Assembly: GCA_012862575.1 (NCBI GenBank)
Contig: BLSF01000128.1
Coordinates: forward strand, 1 to 47,535
Direction of reading: 5' to 3'
Length of the DNA: 47,535 nt
From: Parietichytrium sp. I65-24A
Lineage: Eukaryota; Sar; Bigyra; Thraustochytrida; Thraustochytriidae
Below, piece by piece: positions 18,101 through 33,100 of this stretch. Both the position numbers and the translations under genes were made by a program. Within the stretch, counting starts at the first letter, position 1. Every line of letters begins with the position of its first letter. The notes under the pieces are model-generated. The model made no database searches. It saw only the letters and a list, made by a program, of their open reading frames with translations, and was not told the DNA's origin.

Positions 18101-21100
18101 ACGGGAACCGGAATGCCAACAACAGGTTTATCTTCGAATGTTGCTGCAACTGCATCCTCCGCCCCCGCGAACTCCCAACCAAGCGCGGCAGCCCTTCCTG
18201 TTGTCACCGTCTACTGTGGAGCAATCAGGGAGTTTCCCGATGAGCGCCCTCTTGGCCAAAACAAGTTTTTTTACGCTCCCCCCGATCAAGTGTACCAGCC
18301 CGTGGCCTGGAGCAGCAGAGACGAAATGTCTGACGAAGACGAAGCTGATGAGGATTATGAGGACGAGGATGAGGACGAAGAGTTCGAGGGTGGGGTGTTG
18401 GCACCTTTGCCACCGCTTGCATGTGACGGGCGCTATATTTACTGCTTGCAGCGAGCTGCCCCATTGCTCCCTGCGTTTGACAACTTCCGGAACGAGAATC
18501 GGGGCGCAAACAAAAACTCTGACGCGGAGCTTGTAGTCGATATTTTAGATCCTCTGGACGATCTACGGCTTGTGGCTCGAAAACGCATCTCCGACACCAC
18601 TGTGTATCCCGAGGGATTCCCGTCTCTCTCCCGAATCTTGAGCTGGAAGATCTGCTCGAATGGCGATGAAATCTTTGTGCTTGACGAAGAAGAAATCATT
18701 GTTTCTAAGGAGAAAAAGCTGCGCGTTCGAAAAGCCGGGTGCGTAGGTATCCACGCCTTATTTGACAAGGCTAACGCAGAGCGTGAAAAGTGTTTTTGGC
18801 GAAAGGTGGAGTGGCCAAGCCGGAGTGCGAGCGTTCCGATTCGTTCTTGCACGCTCAGTTCAAACGCTGACTTCGTTGCGGACGCCTTGACATACTGCCC
18901 TGCGCAACACGCACTGTGGACGTGGCAAGCGCTTCACAATACGCTGGCCATGCGGGAAAACAGCGGCCTCTCAAGTCGCTCTCGAAAGCAAGTCGCTCAG
19001 ACCCCAAGGGAGTGGGGCGACTCTATTGATAGAGTATCCTTAGTACTCTGCGTTCTCCAAGCTATGTCTTCGTTGGCGACACCCTTCTTACCTCATCAGC
19101 CCTGCCATGGACTATTTGGCATGGTTTTGCGTGAGTTGGTTGGTGAGGCGATCGAAGTGCAAACTCTCGCAAAGTTTTGCTCGATCGAAGATGAGTTTCG
19201 CCAAAGAGAACTCTTCCTTGAGCAAGGAGAAATTGCTCCAAGCCTTCTCTTGGAGCTCTTGGAGCTTTTCTCCGCATCTCTAGAAGGAGACCATGGCGCG
19301 CTTCGGGAACAAATATTTTCTGACGGTGTTGCCCCGTGCCTTCGCCTCTTGATGAGCAACTGTATCGTGGCCAACGCTTGTCGCCTAGAGGGCCAGCATC
19401 AGCGACTTTCCTCTCAATTGCGCGATAAAATCTTCTCTCGATGTGTCTCGTTCATTTCAGAAAGTCGTGTGCCCAAGGAGATCTGCGAAATCTGTGTGGA
19501 GCTGGTATTGCACTGCCCGCTGTTATTTTTCAGTGAAGTGGAACAGCTGGCCAAGTTTGTTGCTAGCCTTCTCGGGAGGGAGGTGTCAGGAGAAAAGCTG
19601 AACAGCCATGAATCTCTGTTGGTCGGTGGGCTTATGCAAGTTATCGCCGCTGAGGTTCTTGCTCGACCGTTTAAAGACCAGATCAAACTAGTGGGAAGCC
19701 TCTTGCCGACCTTGTTTCTCATCGTGGATCAGAGAACTCGCGACAGGCTCTCTGTCATCACCACGACGACCGATCACATCGCCAACAAGTTGGAGGAAGG
19801 CGAGCCTTTTACTTTCATGTGTGATTCGGCATGTAGCATTGTTAGCTCTGTCTTGATTTCCGGTCTTTGCCAGGCGAATCAGGAGGGGAGCGACGGTTTA
19901 CTTGGAGAGGTTGTGGAGATTTTCGCGAATGTGTCAGATCATAGTAGTAGGATACTGCAATTTGCTTGGGATGCAGCCTCGGAGCTACAGAATAGCCGAA
20001 AGAACATCTCAGGATGCCGCGAAAGGCTTCAAATGTTGGTGGAATGCGTGCGGAACAGTCTGGTCGGCCGAGTCTTCCCTACCATTGCAAGTTGGGTAGA
20101 ATTTCTTCTTCGCTCGAAAAGCGAGCGGGGGAAAACGTCGTCAGCTTTGCTCTCTGCAGATTTGTCACTATCCCACCTCATAAGCGTTCTTGGATGTGTC
20201 ATTAAATTTTCTTCCATCATAGCGACGGACGGGGCCTCCCTAGTCAAATCATCTGCGCCTGAAGGGAATGGAGAAGAATCCAAACACCGCGAAAAGGGTA
20301 TGCGCCGTCGAAGCAGCACAATCGTCAATGCAGCTACGATCGCCGCCGAGCAAGCACACCAAACGAAATCCGAGGTTCGCCGCGTGTTCTGCTGGTCTAA
20401 ATCGTTTACGTCTGAAACAGTGTATGAGTCTGAGCATCCATACTCGAATGACATGATGAAGCATCACATCGTCGAGGTTCCCGGGGCGCAATACCTCACG
20501 ATCCGGTTTGATGAAAGGACTTCTACTGAGGAGAGTCGGGATTTCTTGCGCTTCCTGCGGCTACCACATGGCGAAGGTGTCCTGCCTTCCATGAATAACG
20601 TGGACTATTTTCCCGAAACAGCTGCAGAAAATATCCGATTTGGAGAAGAAAGGTACAGTGGTTCGACCGGCTGGCCTGGTACCGGTCAGATCCCGCCCCT
20701 GGTGATCCCGTCGAATCGATTTGCGTTTACATTCGTTTCCGATAAGACTGATGTGGACTGGGGTTTCAAATTTACGGTTGAAGCGTATGTGTCGATCCTT
20801 CGTCGCGTTGTGGTAGAGCCATGGTATTGTCATCTTGCGGCAGTCTCTCGCGATCTAGTCTCAAGTATCATTCACGCCACCGTGGCGAGTGCGAACTTGC
20901 TACACGATGCAGAGGTTCGACACCTACGTTGGATCCAGAATCCAATCCTTAGCGGAGGCCTCAAGGAGGCGTATCCGCCGAAGGTGGTGTCCTCGACGAG
21001 CCGTGCCGCTCGGCAGATCGACTCTGCTCCGCACAGCCCAGTTGAGTCTCTGGCGCTCGGGGGCGGGCCAAGCGTTCTTCCTCCTCTAGCTCCAGGACCG

Positions 21101-24100
21101 CCCTCTGCAAACTCTGATTCTGGTGCTCCACCACTTCCTCCGCTAAAGCGTATCAGAAGCCGATCGCGTTCTAGCTCTCACATTAGGTCATTCTCAATGA
21201 CAGATGAGGACAGGGTCACTTGCGACCTGATGTTCTTGGACATGCTCGCAGAGCGACCGTCACCACAGACCTTGGGAGGTGCACTCTTCAAATTTTTGCG
21301 AGAGCAGAGGGTGCCGTTGGACCAAGGCTTCTTTACTCATCGAGCTGCCGCGGCCCTTGGCGCTGCACTCTTGCGAGTGAATGGCATGGAGCGCGAGTGC
21401 CTTCGCATTGCACGGGCAATCATCTCTGGCCAAAAGCCTGACGCGCCTTCGACAAAATTGCTCAAAATATGGACAGCCGCCCAATACATTAGGTCTTGGG
21501 CTGACCAACTTGTGGTGAACGGCCAAGTACAACATCATATCGAAGCGAGCTTACCGTCGGATTGTCAGCTGCAAGCAGAGTTGTTAAAAAAGCTCGGCGA
21601 CATGGAAAACTTTGAGGACCCAGAGGAGCCGCAGTACGAAGTACTATGTGAAGTAGTCGCAAGCCGCGCTCGATTCTTGATCCTGGATGTCAGTCCGCCT
21701 GTCTCGCGGATGATATCCCTTCGCTCTGCAAGGCAAGACGCGGCTCGCGCAAGGTGGCATCGCCTTCGGAAACATTTCTGCCCAAAAACTCAACAAATGC
21801 TTCAAGAGCAAAAGAGATGGGACGTGTTGATTGGAGCGATTCGGGCGATTTCCTCATTGCGAGCCATGTTTGATATGCACAAAACCGCAGCCCAGCGAAT
21901 GGCCCACGTTGTGAATCGATCTCGGCCACCAGGGACGCTTACTAGGCACTGGTCATCCGACCTTCCTGTGGGCTCTCTCGGTACTGGCGAGTTTTCGCGA
22001 GACCGTTCTTTCAGCCGCGAGCGCTCATTCAGTCGCGATCGATTGGACTCTGGCGAGGAGAATCCATCTGTTGGCGCCAACGGCATGAAGAAGAAGTCTC
22101 AACAGAGGTCTCGGTTACCTTACTTGCGATTGACGAGGAGTAACAGCACTCACCAGTACCCTGGGATGGAAAGTCCGATGAACACTCCCCCGCACATGCT
22201 CTCGTCGAAATCTGCAACAAGTACAACGTCGACCTCCTCCTCGTCCTCTCATTTTTCGTTTCAAGGTCAGCCTCGCAAGCGGGAGCGGATGAGTGGTGGT
22301 TTACGCCGCGCATCGGTTATCGAGGCTGATGGCGACGTGGACATTGTTGTGCAAGAGCATGACCAGTCTTTATCAGAGTCCGTGATGACCTTTATGAAGG
22401 CTGCTGTTCCAATCGATTCAGAGAGTCTCAAGCAAGCCCTAGAGTCTCGGAACGAGAGGGCAATAATGCGAGTGGCAGGATTTGAGTTCATTAATTCGCT
22501 CATCGGCCTGGCGAGGTCCTTGCAGCGCCATTTGGAAGGGAGACAACTTTTTGACTCCGTTTTACTTTCTACAGCGCGGTCTTTGCGAGGCTTTGATTGT
22601 ACACACAACTTGTCAGTTGCCTCTGGGTCGCGTTTGAGTGGTCTTTTGCAGTCAGACACTTTGGGATCCTCCGCGTCAATTGCAGCAATAGCGGCGTCCG
22701 TTTCCATCGCGCTCTCCTCGTTTGGGGATTCTCGCTTCTCTGGCGCATTGCTTGGAAATGGCCCGAGGATTTCCGCCACGGAGGAGAGCGGTTCTACGCT
22801 CGCTTCTTCCGCCCATGTTGAGAACCTTCCTTTTACTGTTTTGGAGTCGCACTTTCTCACCGACATCCCAGGATGTAGCATATCGTTGCGAGAGGCGGTT
22901 TCTCGTAAATTTCTCAGTTTCTTAGGGTCCGTGGCAATGCTCTTGGAGCTCACAACGAGGCAAATGTCCTCAGTTCGAAAGGCGCTCAGGGGCGAGCACG
23001 CCATGCTGAGCCGTAAAGAAGACGTCTTGAAGCACAGTCAGAACCTGTCGGCGCTGTCAGTACAACTCATGGAGCAAGTCGTCCAGTTTTTGCAGGTTAT
23101 CTCTCTCGACTACGTGGAAAGCGATTTTGAGCTTTTGGCGGCCAGCAACATTGTGCCAGCGATTCGTGGTGTCTTGGCGCAAAATATGGAAGATAGTCAC
23201 GAATCAGAGAAGGTAAGAGCGACGGCATGGAGGTGTTTTGAGCTGCTCTTGCGCCGCTGTGTATGTGAGAGTGGAACTACAGACAATCCTAGTCGCCGGT
23301 TCACTTCTGGGAATAGCCTTCAACAGTCTCTTCTGGACGTTTTAGTGGGACTACTCGAAAGTTCTCTTATCAAGACAAACGCTGTTCGAACCATCTTTGA
23401 CGAGGAAAAGCATCGTCACGAAGTCGCTCATCCAGAGAAGGTTGTGCCGATCTTGACCCCCTCCGAGGCCCCCATCGACTTTGGAGCTGAACCCATGGGA
23501 CTTGTGGGGCCGATGGTGACACTCTCTCAGTCCTGTACAATTGGTTTTGCGCTTAATCTTGGCAGGGACAAGTTCAAGTCTGGGCGATTGTTTTCCCTCG
23601 GAAACCCGCAGACAGAGGTCGACGCTATTGGGCTGACTGGCTCCCAGCACATGGCTGCACCGCAGCAGGAGAAGGAAGTTCGGAGCAAGATCAGCTGGCT
23701 TGAGCTATTCATTGATGCACAGCAGCGGGTGGTTCTCAATTTTGGCGACCTGGCGGGTGTGTGTGCAACGGTGGTGTCAGAATACGCTCTTCCCGAGGAC
23801 GTCAAATGTAATGTTTGTGTTCAGATACACAGCCTCAGTACGGTCCAGTTGCACATTTTGAGCATCTTTCCAGAAGATGACCAACACGCTGAACAGCGGA
23901 TTTACACCGTGGAAACGTTCGAGGACGTTGTGTGGGAAGTTGGCCAATTGCCCGCTGATCTTCGAGATGACGTCGGGGATGATGAAGCGATGGAGCCTGG
24001 GTCCTATGCCCGTGTGATTCGCGGGACCTTCATTGGCTTCACGGGTCGGGTCATCGCCAAGAAAAACGGTTCTGCATGTGTTAGCCTCGACTTTCGTCGC

Positions 24101-27100
24101 TTCACTTCCAAGTGGATGAACGCAGCTGCCTTGGACAGCTGGCAGCACGTAGCTTGTTACATGTACCGTCGCGAGCCTCTGGCGGAGTCGACGCCATACT
24201 TTTGTGTCACGCTCCCTTGTACTCATCTCCTGCGCGTCCCGGACGACGCTCCACCGCTCTCTCTCTCCCTTCCCTCGGCAGTACGGAAGGCAATTGATGC
24301 TGATGATTTGGCGAGAAATGTGGATGCGATGGTTCGACCTCAGGCAATGAAGGCTCTCTCTGAGCTTGAGCTTGACTCTTCCGAGCTTTCGGCCGCCCTG
24401 AGTCTCCTGCAGGAGGTCGGCGAAGGCCGGCAGGGTGACGAAGAGCCGCGGAGAGCGCTTTTGTCCACCATCAAGTATGATCGCTTCATTTGCTCGCCAA
24501 TCTACGTCGGTAGCTGCCCGGACTGGGGTATGGGCAGCTTTCGCAAATGCGCTCAAGGTGTCGTTCTTCAAGAGATGTATTTGTGGCCAAATTCGCACTC
24601 CGCACCTCCAGGATCCCAAGGTCTCAATCCGACCGCAACGGTTTTAACTGCCGCGTCATCACTTCTGCCGACAGAGGGAAATGGCGGCTTTAAGTTGTCT
24701 TACCCTCTATCCGAGCTTGCGAACGAGGACTCCTCTGAGGTCAAGGAAGAGGATGAGGACGAGCGAAGGTCATTGTCAGGAAGCGGGATTTATCGCCCAC
24801 TCTTGGAGGATGGTGGCGTCGAAAAACAAAACATTCGAGCACTGCAAGTTCTTGCGCTGACGCACGCAGCTTGCGCGTCACCGGTTGGCCGGGCAAGACT
24901 CACCGCGCCTTTCCCACTTGCACTGCTCTTGCAAACTTGTGTAGCTGGCTCCGCGACGCTGGAGCTTCGCGTGGCAGCGGTTCGGGTCCTTGGCATCTTA
25001 CTCCTGGACGTTTCTCCGAGCACTGCTAGCCAGTGCGCTGAGCGGGTTTTGGAGGAGCTGAGATTGGCGAGTCCAGTAGATTCTGGGAATGCAATGATTT
25101 ATCTCTTGACACACACGATTGGCAGATCTTTGCAAGTGTTTCAAGTATCACAATCTGTCGCGACGCTTCGGCAAAGTGCGAATGAGGCCTACTCAGTCGC
25201 AATGCAGATGGTGGAACTGGTTCATCTGCTGTGCTCCAAGGAAACTTGGGCCGGCATGGTGTCGCGTTGGATCACTAGCGAACTAGAGAGGGTTGCAGAC
25301 TATTGCGAGAACTTTGCTGGGCGTGAATCTCCCGAAAACGAGCATGTATTGCAGGGAGCAATGGCTGCTTTGGCCGTCCTCGGCGGAGTGTATGAGTTCC
25401 CCCGTATTGGAGGGAGAGCTGTCACAACATCTTCGCATGGTCTGCTTTCAAAGAATGAGGTGGTTGTCCTTGGTAAGGAGATTCCAAAGTATAGCCCTTC
25501 AAAACCCAAGCCGCGGCGAAAAAAGAAGAATGAGCCTCAGGATATCACGGCAAAGGTTAAAGTCAGTGTATCGACGGACCAGCCGTCGGGTTCCGTGGGG
25601 CACGCGTCCGCTGTTCTCGATAGCACACCGAATTACTGGGAGAGTAACGGCTACACTCCGCACTGGATTCAGTTGGCAATTCCCTCGTCCATGATGTTTG
25701 CGAGCGTGAAGATGTTCACAAACGAGAATTTCGAGAACTACTCGCCTGAAAAAATAGAGATCCGTGTCGGGCCATCCGCTGAGTCGCTGAGAACTATTCG
25801 GGTCATGAAACTGCAATTTGCCACCAAGTGGGTAGAGCTTGTTTCGGAGACCGACGTGCGACCCTCGGACAAGGTCTTTCGCCTGGAGATTACGTCTAAT
25901 CATGCAGGTGGGTGCGACTCCCGTATTCAGCAATTTTCTGTGCTCGCGCAAAAGGCAGCTGTGGAGGTGGACAATTCCAAGCCAAGTATAAATGAGCGCT
26001 TCTTCGTACGCTCCATTTATGGTAACGAGGAAGACTCTTCTCCAGCACAAGACCCATCTAAATCAGACATAATGGTGGAGGAGGGTTCGCTTTTGGTCCC
26101 TATCCGCCTGAGCCCGCCCATGGAGCTTCTGGATGCCTTGAATCTTGACAGTGTTAAGGCTTTGCAGCGTATCTTGCGCAAGCAGAGTTCAACTATTGGG
26201 GAGATCGACATCAAGGCACGGGCTATGAAGGTTATTTGCGTGCTGCTTGAGAGCCAGGTCATGATGGAAAGCATTGGAGCCGCAATGCTGTCGCAGTTGT
26301 TGCGCGAAGCGAGCCTCCAGACACAGCACGGGCATCTCATTGCAACACCAGTGAGGTGGGCCCTGAACCCTGCTATGGCGAAGAAACTTCGTATAACCTC
26401 ATCATCATCGCTGTCCTTGCACGGTGACTCACCTGAAGAGGAGTTTTCTGATGCGGGGGGTAGTAGTTCTCAGCATTCCGCAGATGGCACCGAAGGCACA
26501 TCGTTTGAGTCCACTCTCACGTTTGTTGCCGCAGGGAAGATGCATCGTGTAGCTGCGCTTGACACCACACCGATGGTGTCCGGGCGGCATTACTGGGAGT
26601 GCACCATCATGGAGGACACTCGAGACGACGAAACGAGCTTGCTCGGCATCACTACCTTGAGTCGTATTGGAGCAGGAAGAGGTGCTCAGGGCGAGAACCT
26701 TCTAAAGCCTTCAGAAGACTTTTGGCTCTTGCAATGCTACAATGGGGCCAGACTTCACAAAGGCACATCCCAGCAGTGGGACGGTTCTCGAAGAATGCGG
26801 GCTCATCCTGGTGATACTGTGCGGTTTCTGCTCGATATGGACCTCGGGTCGCTGTGCATCGGTATAAATCAGGAGCCACTTGTGCGCGTCTTTTACGGAA
26901 TTGACAAAGAAGCTCTGTGGGGAGTGTACCCATGCGTGGCTTCTTACGGAAATCATACGGATGTCAGCGTACGCGTTCGAAATCTGCGCGTGTCTGGCAA
27001 CGCACAAAGTGCTTCCTTGCCACAACGTCATCTGCTTTTACACGGGTCCGTAGAGGATTTGGAAGCGCGAGCTGCACGTCTCAGCATGTTGTTGTACGAG

Positions 27101-30100
27101 GGCCACGTGTCAAACACGAAAGCCTTAGTTGACGAACCTCCCGCTCCATCGGTAGGTCATGCTGCTCCGCGCTTCTCCGACCTGTCCGAAGAGTCACACA
27201 GGCGAATGCCTTGGGAAGACGTTGTTCTCTCTCTTTCCGAGAATTACTGCTACCAGGAGAGCGACACGGAAGAGGACAGCGTAGGCGATCAGCTCCGGAG
27301 AGACACTCTCAGCTCGCTGACAAGCTACGATTCTTCGTTGACCAGCTCAAGTGCTCATAACTCTCGCATCCGACGTGGAGGCGCCACAAAAGCCCAAAAG
27401 CCATCCACTCCGGGGACCTCGGGGCAGGGCGCAGCTGGAAGCGGAAGTCAAAATACTGCTTCTGCAAGCCAGCAGATGATTCAGAAAATCAACGCCCTCT
27501 ACGAGGTTGCAGAGTCATCTGCAGAGCAGGACGCATCTCTCAAGCTATCCAAAACGGTAGTGGATGCCAGCAAACGTGATCAAGATATTCATGTCCTGAC
27601 AATGGGTCTGCTTTCCGATCCACGGTTTGTGACAAATCAGCAGTGGCTAGCAACTGCGGGAATGGAGGTTTACAAAGAGATTTACGTCAAAAGCTGCGAA
27701 AGAGCTTTAGAGAGACTGGTGGTAGACTGGTCAAGTTGCACCTCGCAACCGCTGCCATCGTTCCTGTTGGAGCCGGACGCGCTGGAAAAGACAATCAACT
27801 TGGTATTCAAGAGCAGCGACGGCAACTCTTATTCTCCGCACGGAATCGACGCTGTGTCATTTCTCTGTCATAAAGAAGAAGGGATGACCAGTACATTGGT
27901 GGACTTGTGCTCCTCAGTATTTGGGGTCGTCGGGGAAAGGCTCTCACAGGCCCATCTGGAGTACGAACGGAGGACCAGGAGGTTCAAGAGAGAGCAAGAA
28001 CAGCAAAGTGCCCAGCATGCGCAGGAGTCTGAAGAACGGGGTGACCAAACAGACGATCGGCAACTACATCACTCGCAAACTCTGCCTCCGCCTCCAACTG
28101 TCCCCGTTGTTCCGGACTTTTCCTCTATGGACTCTTCAAGCTCCACTCCTGGACACTCATCTGCAAGTTCAAGCAGTCGAGCCAGAAGCTTACCTTTGAG
28201 TGGTTTGGCGGGCGGAGGATCTGGGCCAATTCGAGACAGTCTCGTTCCTCGAGCCACTCGGCAGGAGGGCACTTTGTTGGTCGGTGACCGAGTACTGGCG
28301 CGTTACATGGGTGGGAGAAACTGGTTTAGCGGCAGAGTGTCAATGGTGTACCGAGATGGAACGTATGGTATAGACTACGACGATGGCGACAAGGAAGGCC
28401 ATGTTGCTCCACATCTTATTCAGCTTTTACAAGAAGTTGAAGTCGAGCAACAAGCTGCGCATGCGAGCCCTCTTCAACACGACTCTAATCGTTCAAGAAC
28501 TAGTGTTGTGCCCGAGTCGAGCAGTAGCAGCCCTTTCACCATTGGCCAAATGGTTCAGGTGCGGTTCAATGGGGAGTACCGTTGGTATGATGGCAGGGTG
28601 ACTCGCGCCAATGAGGACGGAACGTACGATATCCACTACGGAGATGGAGACTTTGAACGCGGGGTTCGCACACACTACATCCGTCGCCACCCTCGATCCA
28701 TTACGTCATCTTCTGCTTCGGTGGCCCCAGTCAGTAGCACGTCGTCTGTATCATCGGCCCCAGCGCAGCCGGCCGGGTCCAGGGCGTCCGCGGTGCCTGC
28801 TCCGGCCTCTGAAGAGCCGATTCACCAAGCTGCGAACTTGGAGCCGCAGGTGAGCTCCAAGCCTTTTGCTCCGGACGTGAGCCTTACTGGGGACGAGACT
28901 TACATGCTCATAGCTGACCGGTATCGCGGTGACATCCCTCCAAGCGGAAAGGCAGACTCTGCGCAGGTCAGCATAATCAACAGTCCTGCGGCAGCAGATG
29001 GCATTGTTCAATCGGTTCGTCTTCGGCTTGCCGAGCCTCCAGCCGGGGGCAACGGCAGCTGGGATGTATTGGTGTTTGAGCGAGCGGGAGACACGAGCAC
29101 ATTCTTCGTGGTCCCAGGCACGCAAACTCAGCCAACGCGAGCAACGCTGCGTTTCGATCCGCACACCACAGAGATTCAAACTGTTCCGCTCGGAACGCCA
29201 GTGCATATCTCCCAGGGCCAGTACTTGGGCGTTTTGAACCCGCGCGGCCGTCTGAACGTGGCGTACACGCCAGGAAAGAAGAAAATCGAAGAATCTTGGG
29301 CACTGAAACCCGTGGAGGTCTTCTACCTGATGCCCAAGAACGTTCCCGAACCATTCGTGGGCGGGCCGCATCGAACTCGACTTTGGCATGGCCGGGCCGG
29401 TTGGTGCGCAATTATGTTGGTTGCGAATTCAATGGAGAGCGGCGATAGTTCTCGCTTTTTGCGTCAGAGCGCGGAAGACGTATTTTCGTCCTCCCTGTCC
29501 TCGGGCCTTCGAGTGGAAGAGGCTCTTCGTCAAGCATGCTGGTTGCTAAAAATACTTGTGAGAGAGGAGTTTGTCCACTCCATAGACCTTCTCTCGGTGC
29601 GAGGCTTTGTGAATTCAATTCGAAGAATTTGCGAATACGGTATATTCGTTATAGATGGCGACTCCCGCGACCCTGAAGAAACGTCCTCTCTTTTGTTCGA
29701 CTGTTGGCTCCCTATGGTCGAAATGATTACTCAGATCTGTTCTCAGGTGGTTGAGAAGGAGAGCATGGAGATCTTGGTCAACGGGCTTCTCTCTCCGCTG
29801 CCCCGTGAGCAAGCCACCTCGCTCATTCGTCTACAGGCGATTCTGGAGCGAAAAGTGAATGATATGAACAAGCTTCGGCAGAAGCGGCTCCGCGATATCG
29901 TCAAGTCTAAATCTACGCTGCTATCGACCAACGCGGCAACAGCGACGTCAACTTCTGCCCCGAGCAGGGGTGAAATTGGCGTGAACGCTTCCGACGCTAC
30001 GGACCCGGCCTCGTTAGCAACCGTGGGTTCTATGGTCCCAAATCGTTTGGGAAGTGGCCCCGCGAGCGGTTCATCTGCACCGGACAGTCGTTCACAGCGG

Positions 30101-33100
30101 CAAAACAACGCGGACTTGGCCGCAAAAGTGGGTATGGGCCAGGCAGTTGGAACTGATGTTTCGGATGGTGACGAGGACGCGTTGTTTTCGGGCATCCACT
30201 TTCAGCGACTTTTGAAGTGCCTTGTCGCTGTTGACGACTTGGCGCGAAAAGACGGCTTAGAAGGCGAACTCTTCCTGATTGACTCTCCTCGGCGGTCTTT
30301 GAGTGAGAAGAATGATTGGGAGGACTTTGAATTTAGTTTGGTGAACCAAAACCTACTCACTCCAAGCGTTGTTCGCTTTGAGCTCGTGGAAGGAAAAATA
30401 TGCGTGAGCGAGATCCGCGAGGAGCCGTATGACCGCTTTGATCTTGGTGAGAAACAAAATTTGGAGGAAGTTAATAACCACTTGAGAATTGGCGACGAGC
30501 TTGTTGGTGTGGAGAGTTGGGATCTCGCGAACTCGAAAGAGCAAAAGGTGAAGGACTTACTCGTCATGATCGGAATGGCGGGGCCAAGAACTTGCTTTGG
30601 AGAAGACTCTGCGAATGGCTCCGGAATGTTGGATGCGACATCCTCGGGAAGCGAAGGCGGGGTAGAGAGTTTGTCCACTTCGCAACCTTGGTGGATCGAG
30701 AAGGAGGACCCATTCGACATTGATCTTTCGTCTTCATTCGATTACGCAGGTGTCCAGCTGCCCCCAGTCGAGCGCGCCAGAACACGTTCTTCCTCGGGCA
30801 CAGATTCATCTGTATCTACGACGCGCACCAATTCCAGTTTGTCGCTCTCGTTGAGCAAGCTCTCGACTGTGCCTCGACTTAAACTGATCTTTCGACGTCG
30901 GCAAGTGGCTCACACATTCAGTGAGACACTGCAGGCTGGAAAAGGCACGTCTTATCGCGGGGTTCGGGATTGCATTCCCAGCCTTGGGTCACAGTTTGAA
31001 GCTGGCGATCAAGAGTCTGAGGGAAGCTTGCTTGGTAACGCAGAGTGGTTGGACTCGTTGGTTACCGCCACAGAGCTCCTCAAAGCTTTTGCGTGCCAGA
31101 CCCTGCCGCCGGAGAGGTTTCTGAAGGAGCAATTTGGGCAGTGGTGCAGAAGAAAACGTCAGAGTATTTTGGAGAGTCGGCATCCGGTCTTTGAGGATGT
31201 CGGAGGGTTCACCCACACTGCGCGAGCCGACCCACTACCGCTTGAAAGAAAGCCGTCTAGGCAGCGGACCCACTCCAGAACGAGTGATGATGGGGCGTTA
31301 CCGTTGCCTCCTCCGCCAAACGCAGCAGCTGCGCTTGAGGAAACTTCTGATTTGATTCAGAGAAGGGGCGGTTTCGATGCAAGCAAATTGTTTGGTGGGG
31401 TGAAAACTGTTCACGGCACAGGAAAGTCGGGCCGACAAGAGATCACCATACCTGGGGCGACTGCCCTTCGTCTCTCTTGGGATCCTCGCAGCTGTCTTCG
31501 CAAGAATAGAAATGATTACGCCATCGTAGTGGAGGTTGATGGTCAAAAAGTTCGCGGCTTTGGAGGAATGCCCCCGATGCTCTCGGTAGTTGCGGGATCC
31601 ACCGTGGCAATTGCCGTCGAGGAGTTGGAGTCCCACAAGTCTGCGAACACACTAAAGCACGAGTCGAATAGCCTCGCACCGACCCTGGTCGGTGATGGGG
31701 CGAAGGAGGTCTCCGTTGCTGGACTGCAGAACCGAGCCGGGGCATACATTTGGCTAGGAACGAAGCAATACTTTCGTGCGAAATTCTTTTGTGGAAGAAG
31801 TTGGTCTGACATTGTTGGCTGGTCGCGATCAAACGGGACGTGCGGCCCGCTCGGAGACAGGCAGTGTCCAGATTGTGCTGTTTTTGTGCCGCGAAACTTT
31901 GCTGGTTCCCCGATGACTTGTGGGCTGTCCCGCACAACAGATGGAAAAGCTCGATACAAGGATTTGCTGTATTGCGAGCGCTGCGCGGATCCAGTTGTAC
32001 CTTGCGCTGACTGCCGAAAATTCCTAGAAGTGATGGTTCGCACGAAGGGCATGGCGCGCATCCCTTATCGCAAGGCGTCTCACTTTCAGACAGTGCAGGA
32101 GTATGGGCAATTTCTGTTTGAATTTGTGGTTCCGGGTATGCCTTTACGGGTTACCCAGGCCTCTAAGCGGCACAATCTGCGAGCAGGTACGATTGGCATT
32201 GTTATGACAATCTCAGAAAGCCATTGTGTCTTGCTTTTCCCAAAATTGCCAAGCAAGCCACAACTGGAGGTACCATTCCAATACGCAGAGCTGGTAACGT
32301 GCCGCGAGTTTGGCGGTGTGGACAACCGTGGTGTAGCGCTGGCAAACATGGCCTCCTTTGCGAGCCTTGCAAGTTCCATCGGAAGCTCATTGGCGGCTCG
32401 CAAAGTTCTTGACGAAGAAATCGACGAGAACGAAGAAGATATGGACGGCGCAAGTGGCGCCACGGGTTCGGATCGGGCTGGGGTTCGGTTTCTGGAAGCA
32501 AATGACTTCTTTTCACCAGCTGAATACGCGCGTTACATGGTTCGTAACTGCCACTTACGTGACAAGGTTCGCTGCTCCAGGCAGTATGAGAGCGTGCAAG
32601 AAAACGACGTTGGGGAGGTCATCCGTATCGATGATGGGGACGACTTGCCCTGCCAAGTCCTTTGGGAGAATCTTGGAGCCCAATACTGGCTGCCATGGGA
32701 TTGTTTGAGTTTGAACCTCACAAAGCCCGAACCAGCCGCTGCGCACGGAGGCGGTTTACTTAACGCACCAGATCCGAACCGAGCACCTCAAGGTTCCGTG
32801 TCAGACAAGTCCACTGACGATGCGAGTGCGTCCTTTTCTCCGAGCATGCTCGGAAACGGCGTGGAGCTGTACAATAACAATCGATCTGCAACTCGCAATA
32901 CCGGGCAAGGGTGGGGAACTCAGGTGCTAAACAGAGTCGTGGATTCATCTGTCGGGAAATTGAATGTCATGTTTCGAGTGGACGAAAGTACTGGATCCAA
33001 GCTCTTTGTTGGTGTCGTGGCAACGGATGGTGGGTTTGGCAAAGAAAGTGAGGCATCCACGCCAATGTCCGAGTCTGGCGCTTGGGCACTGAAGATGGAC

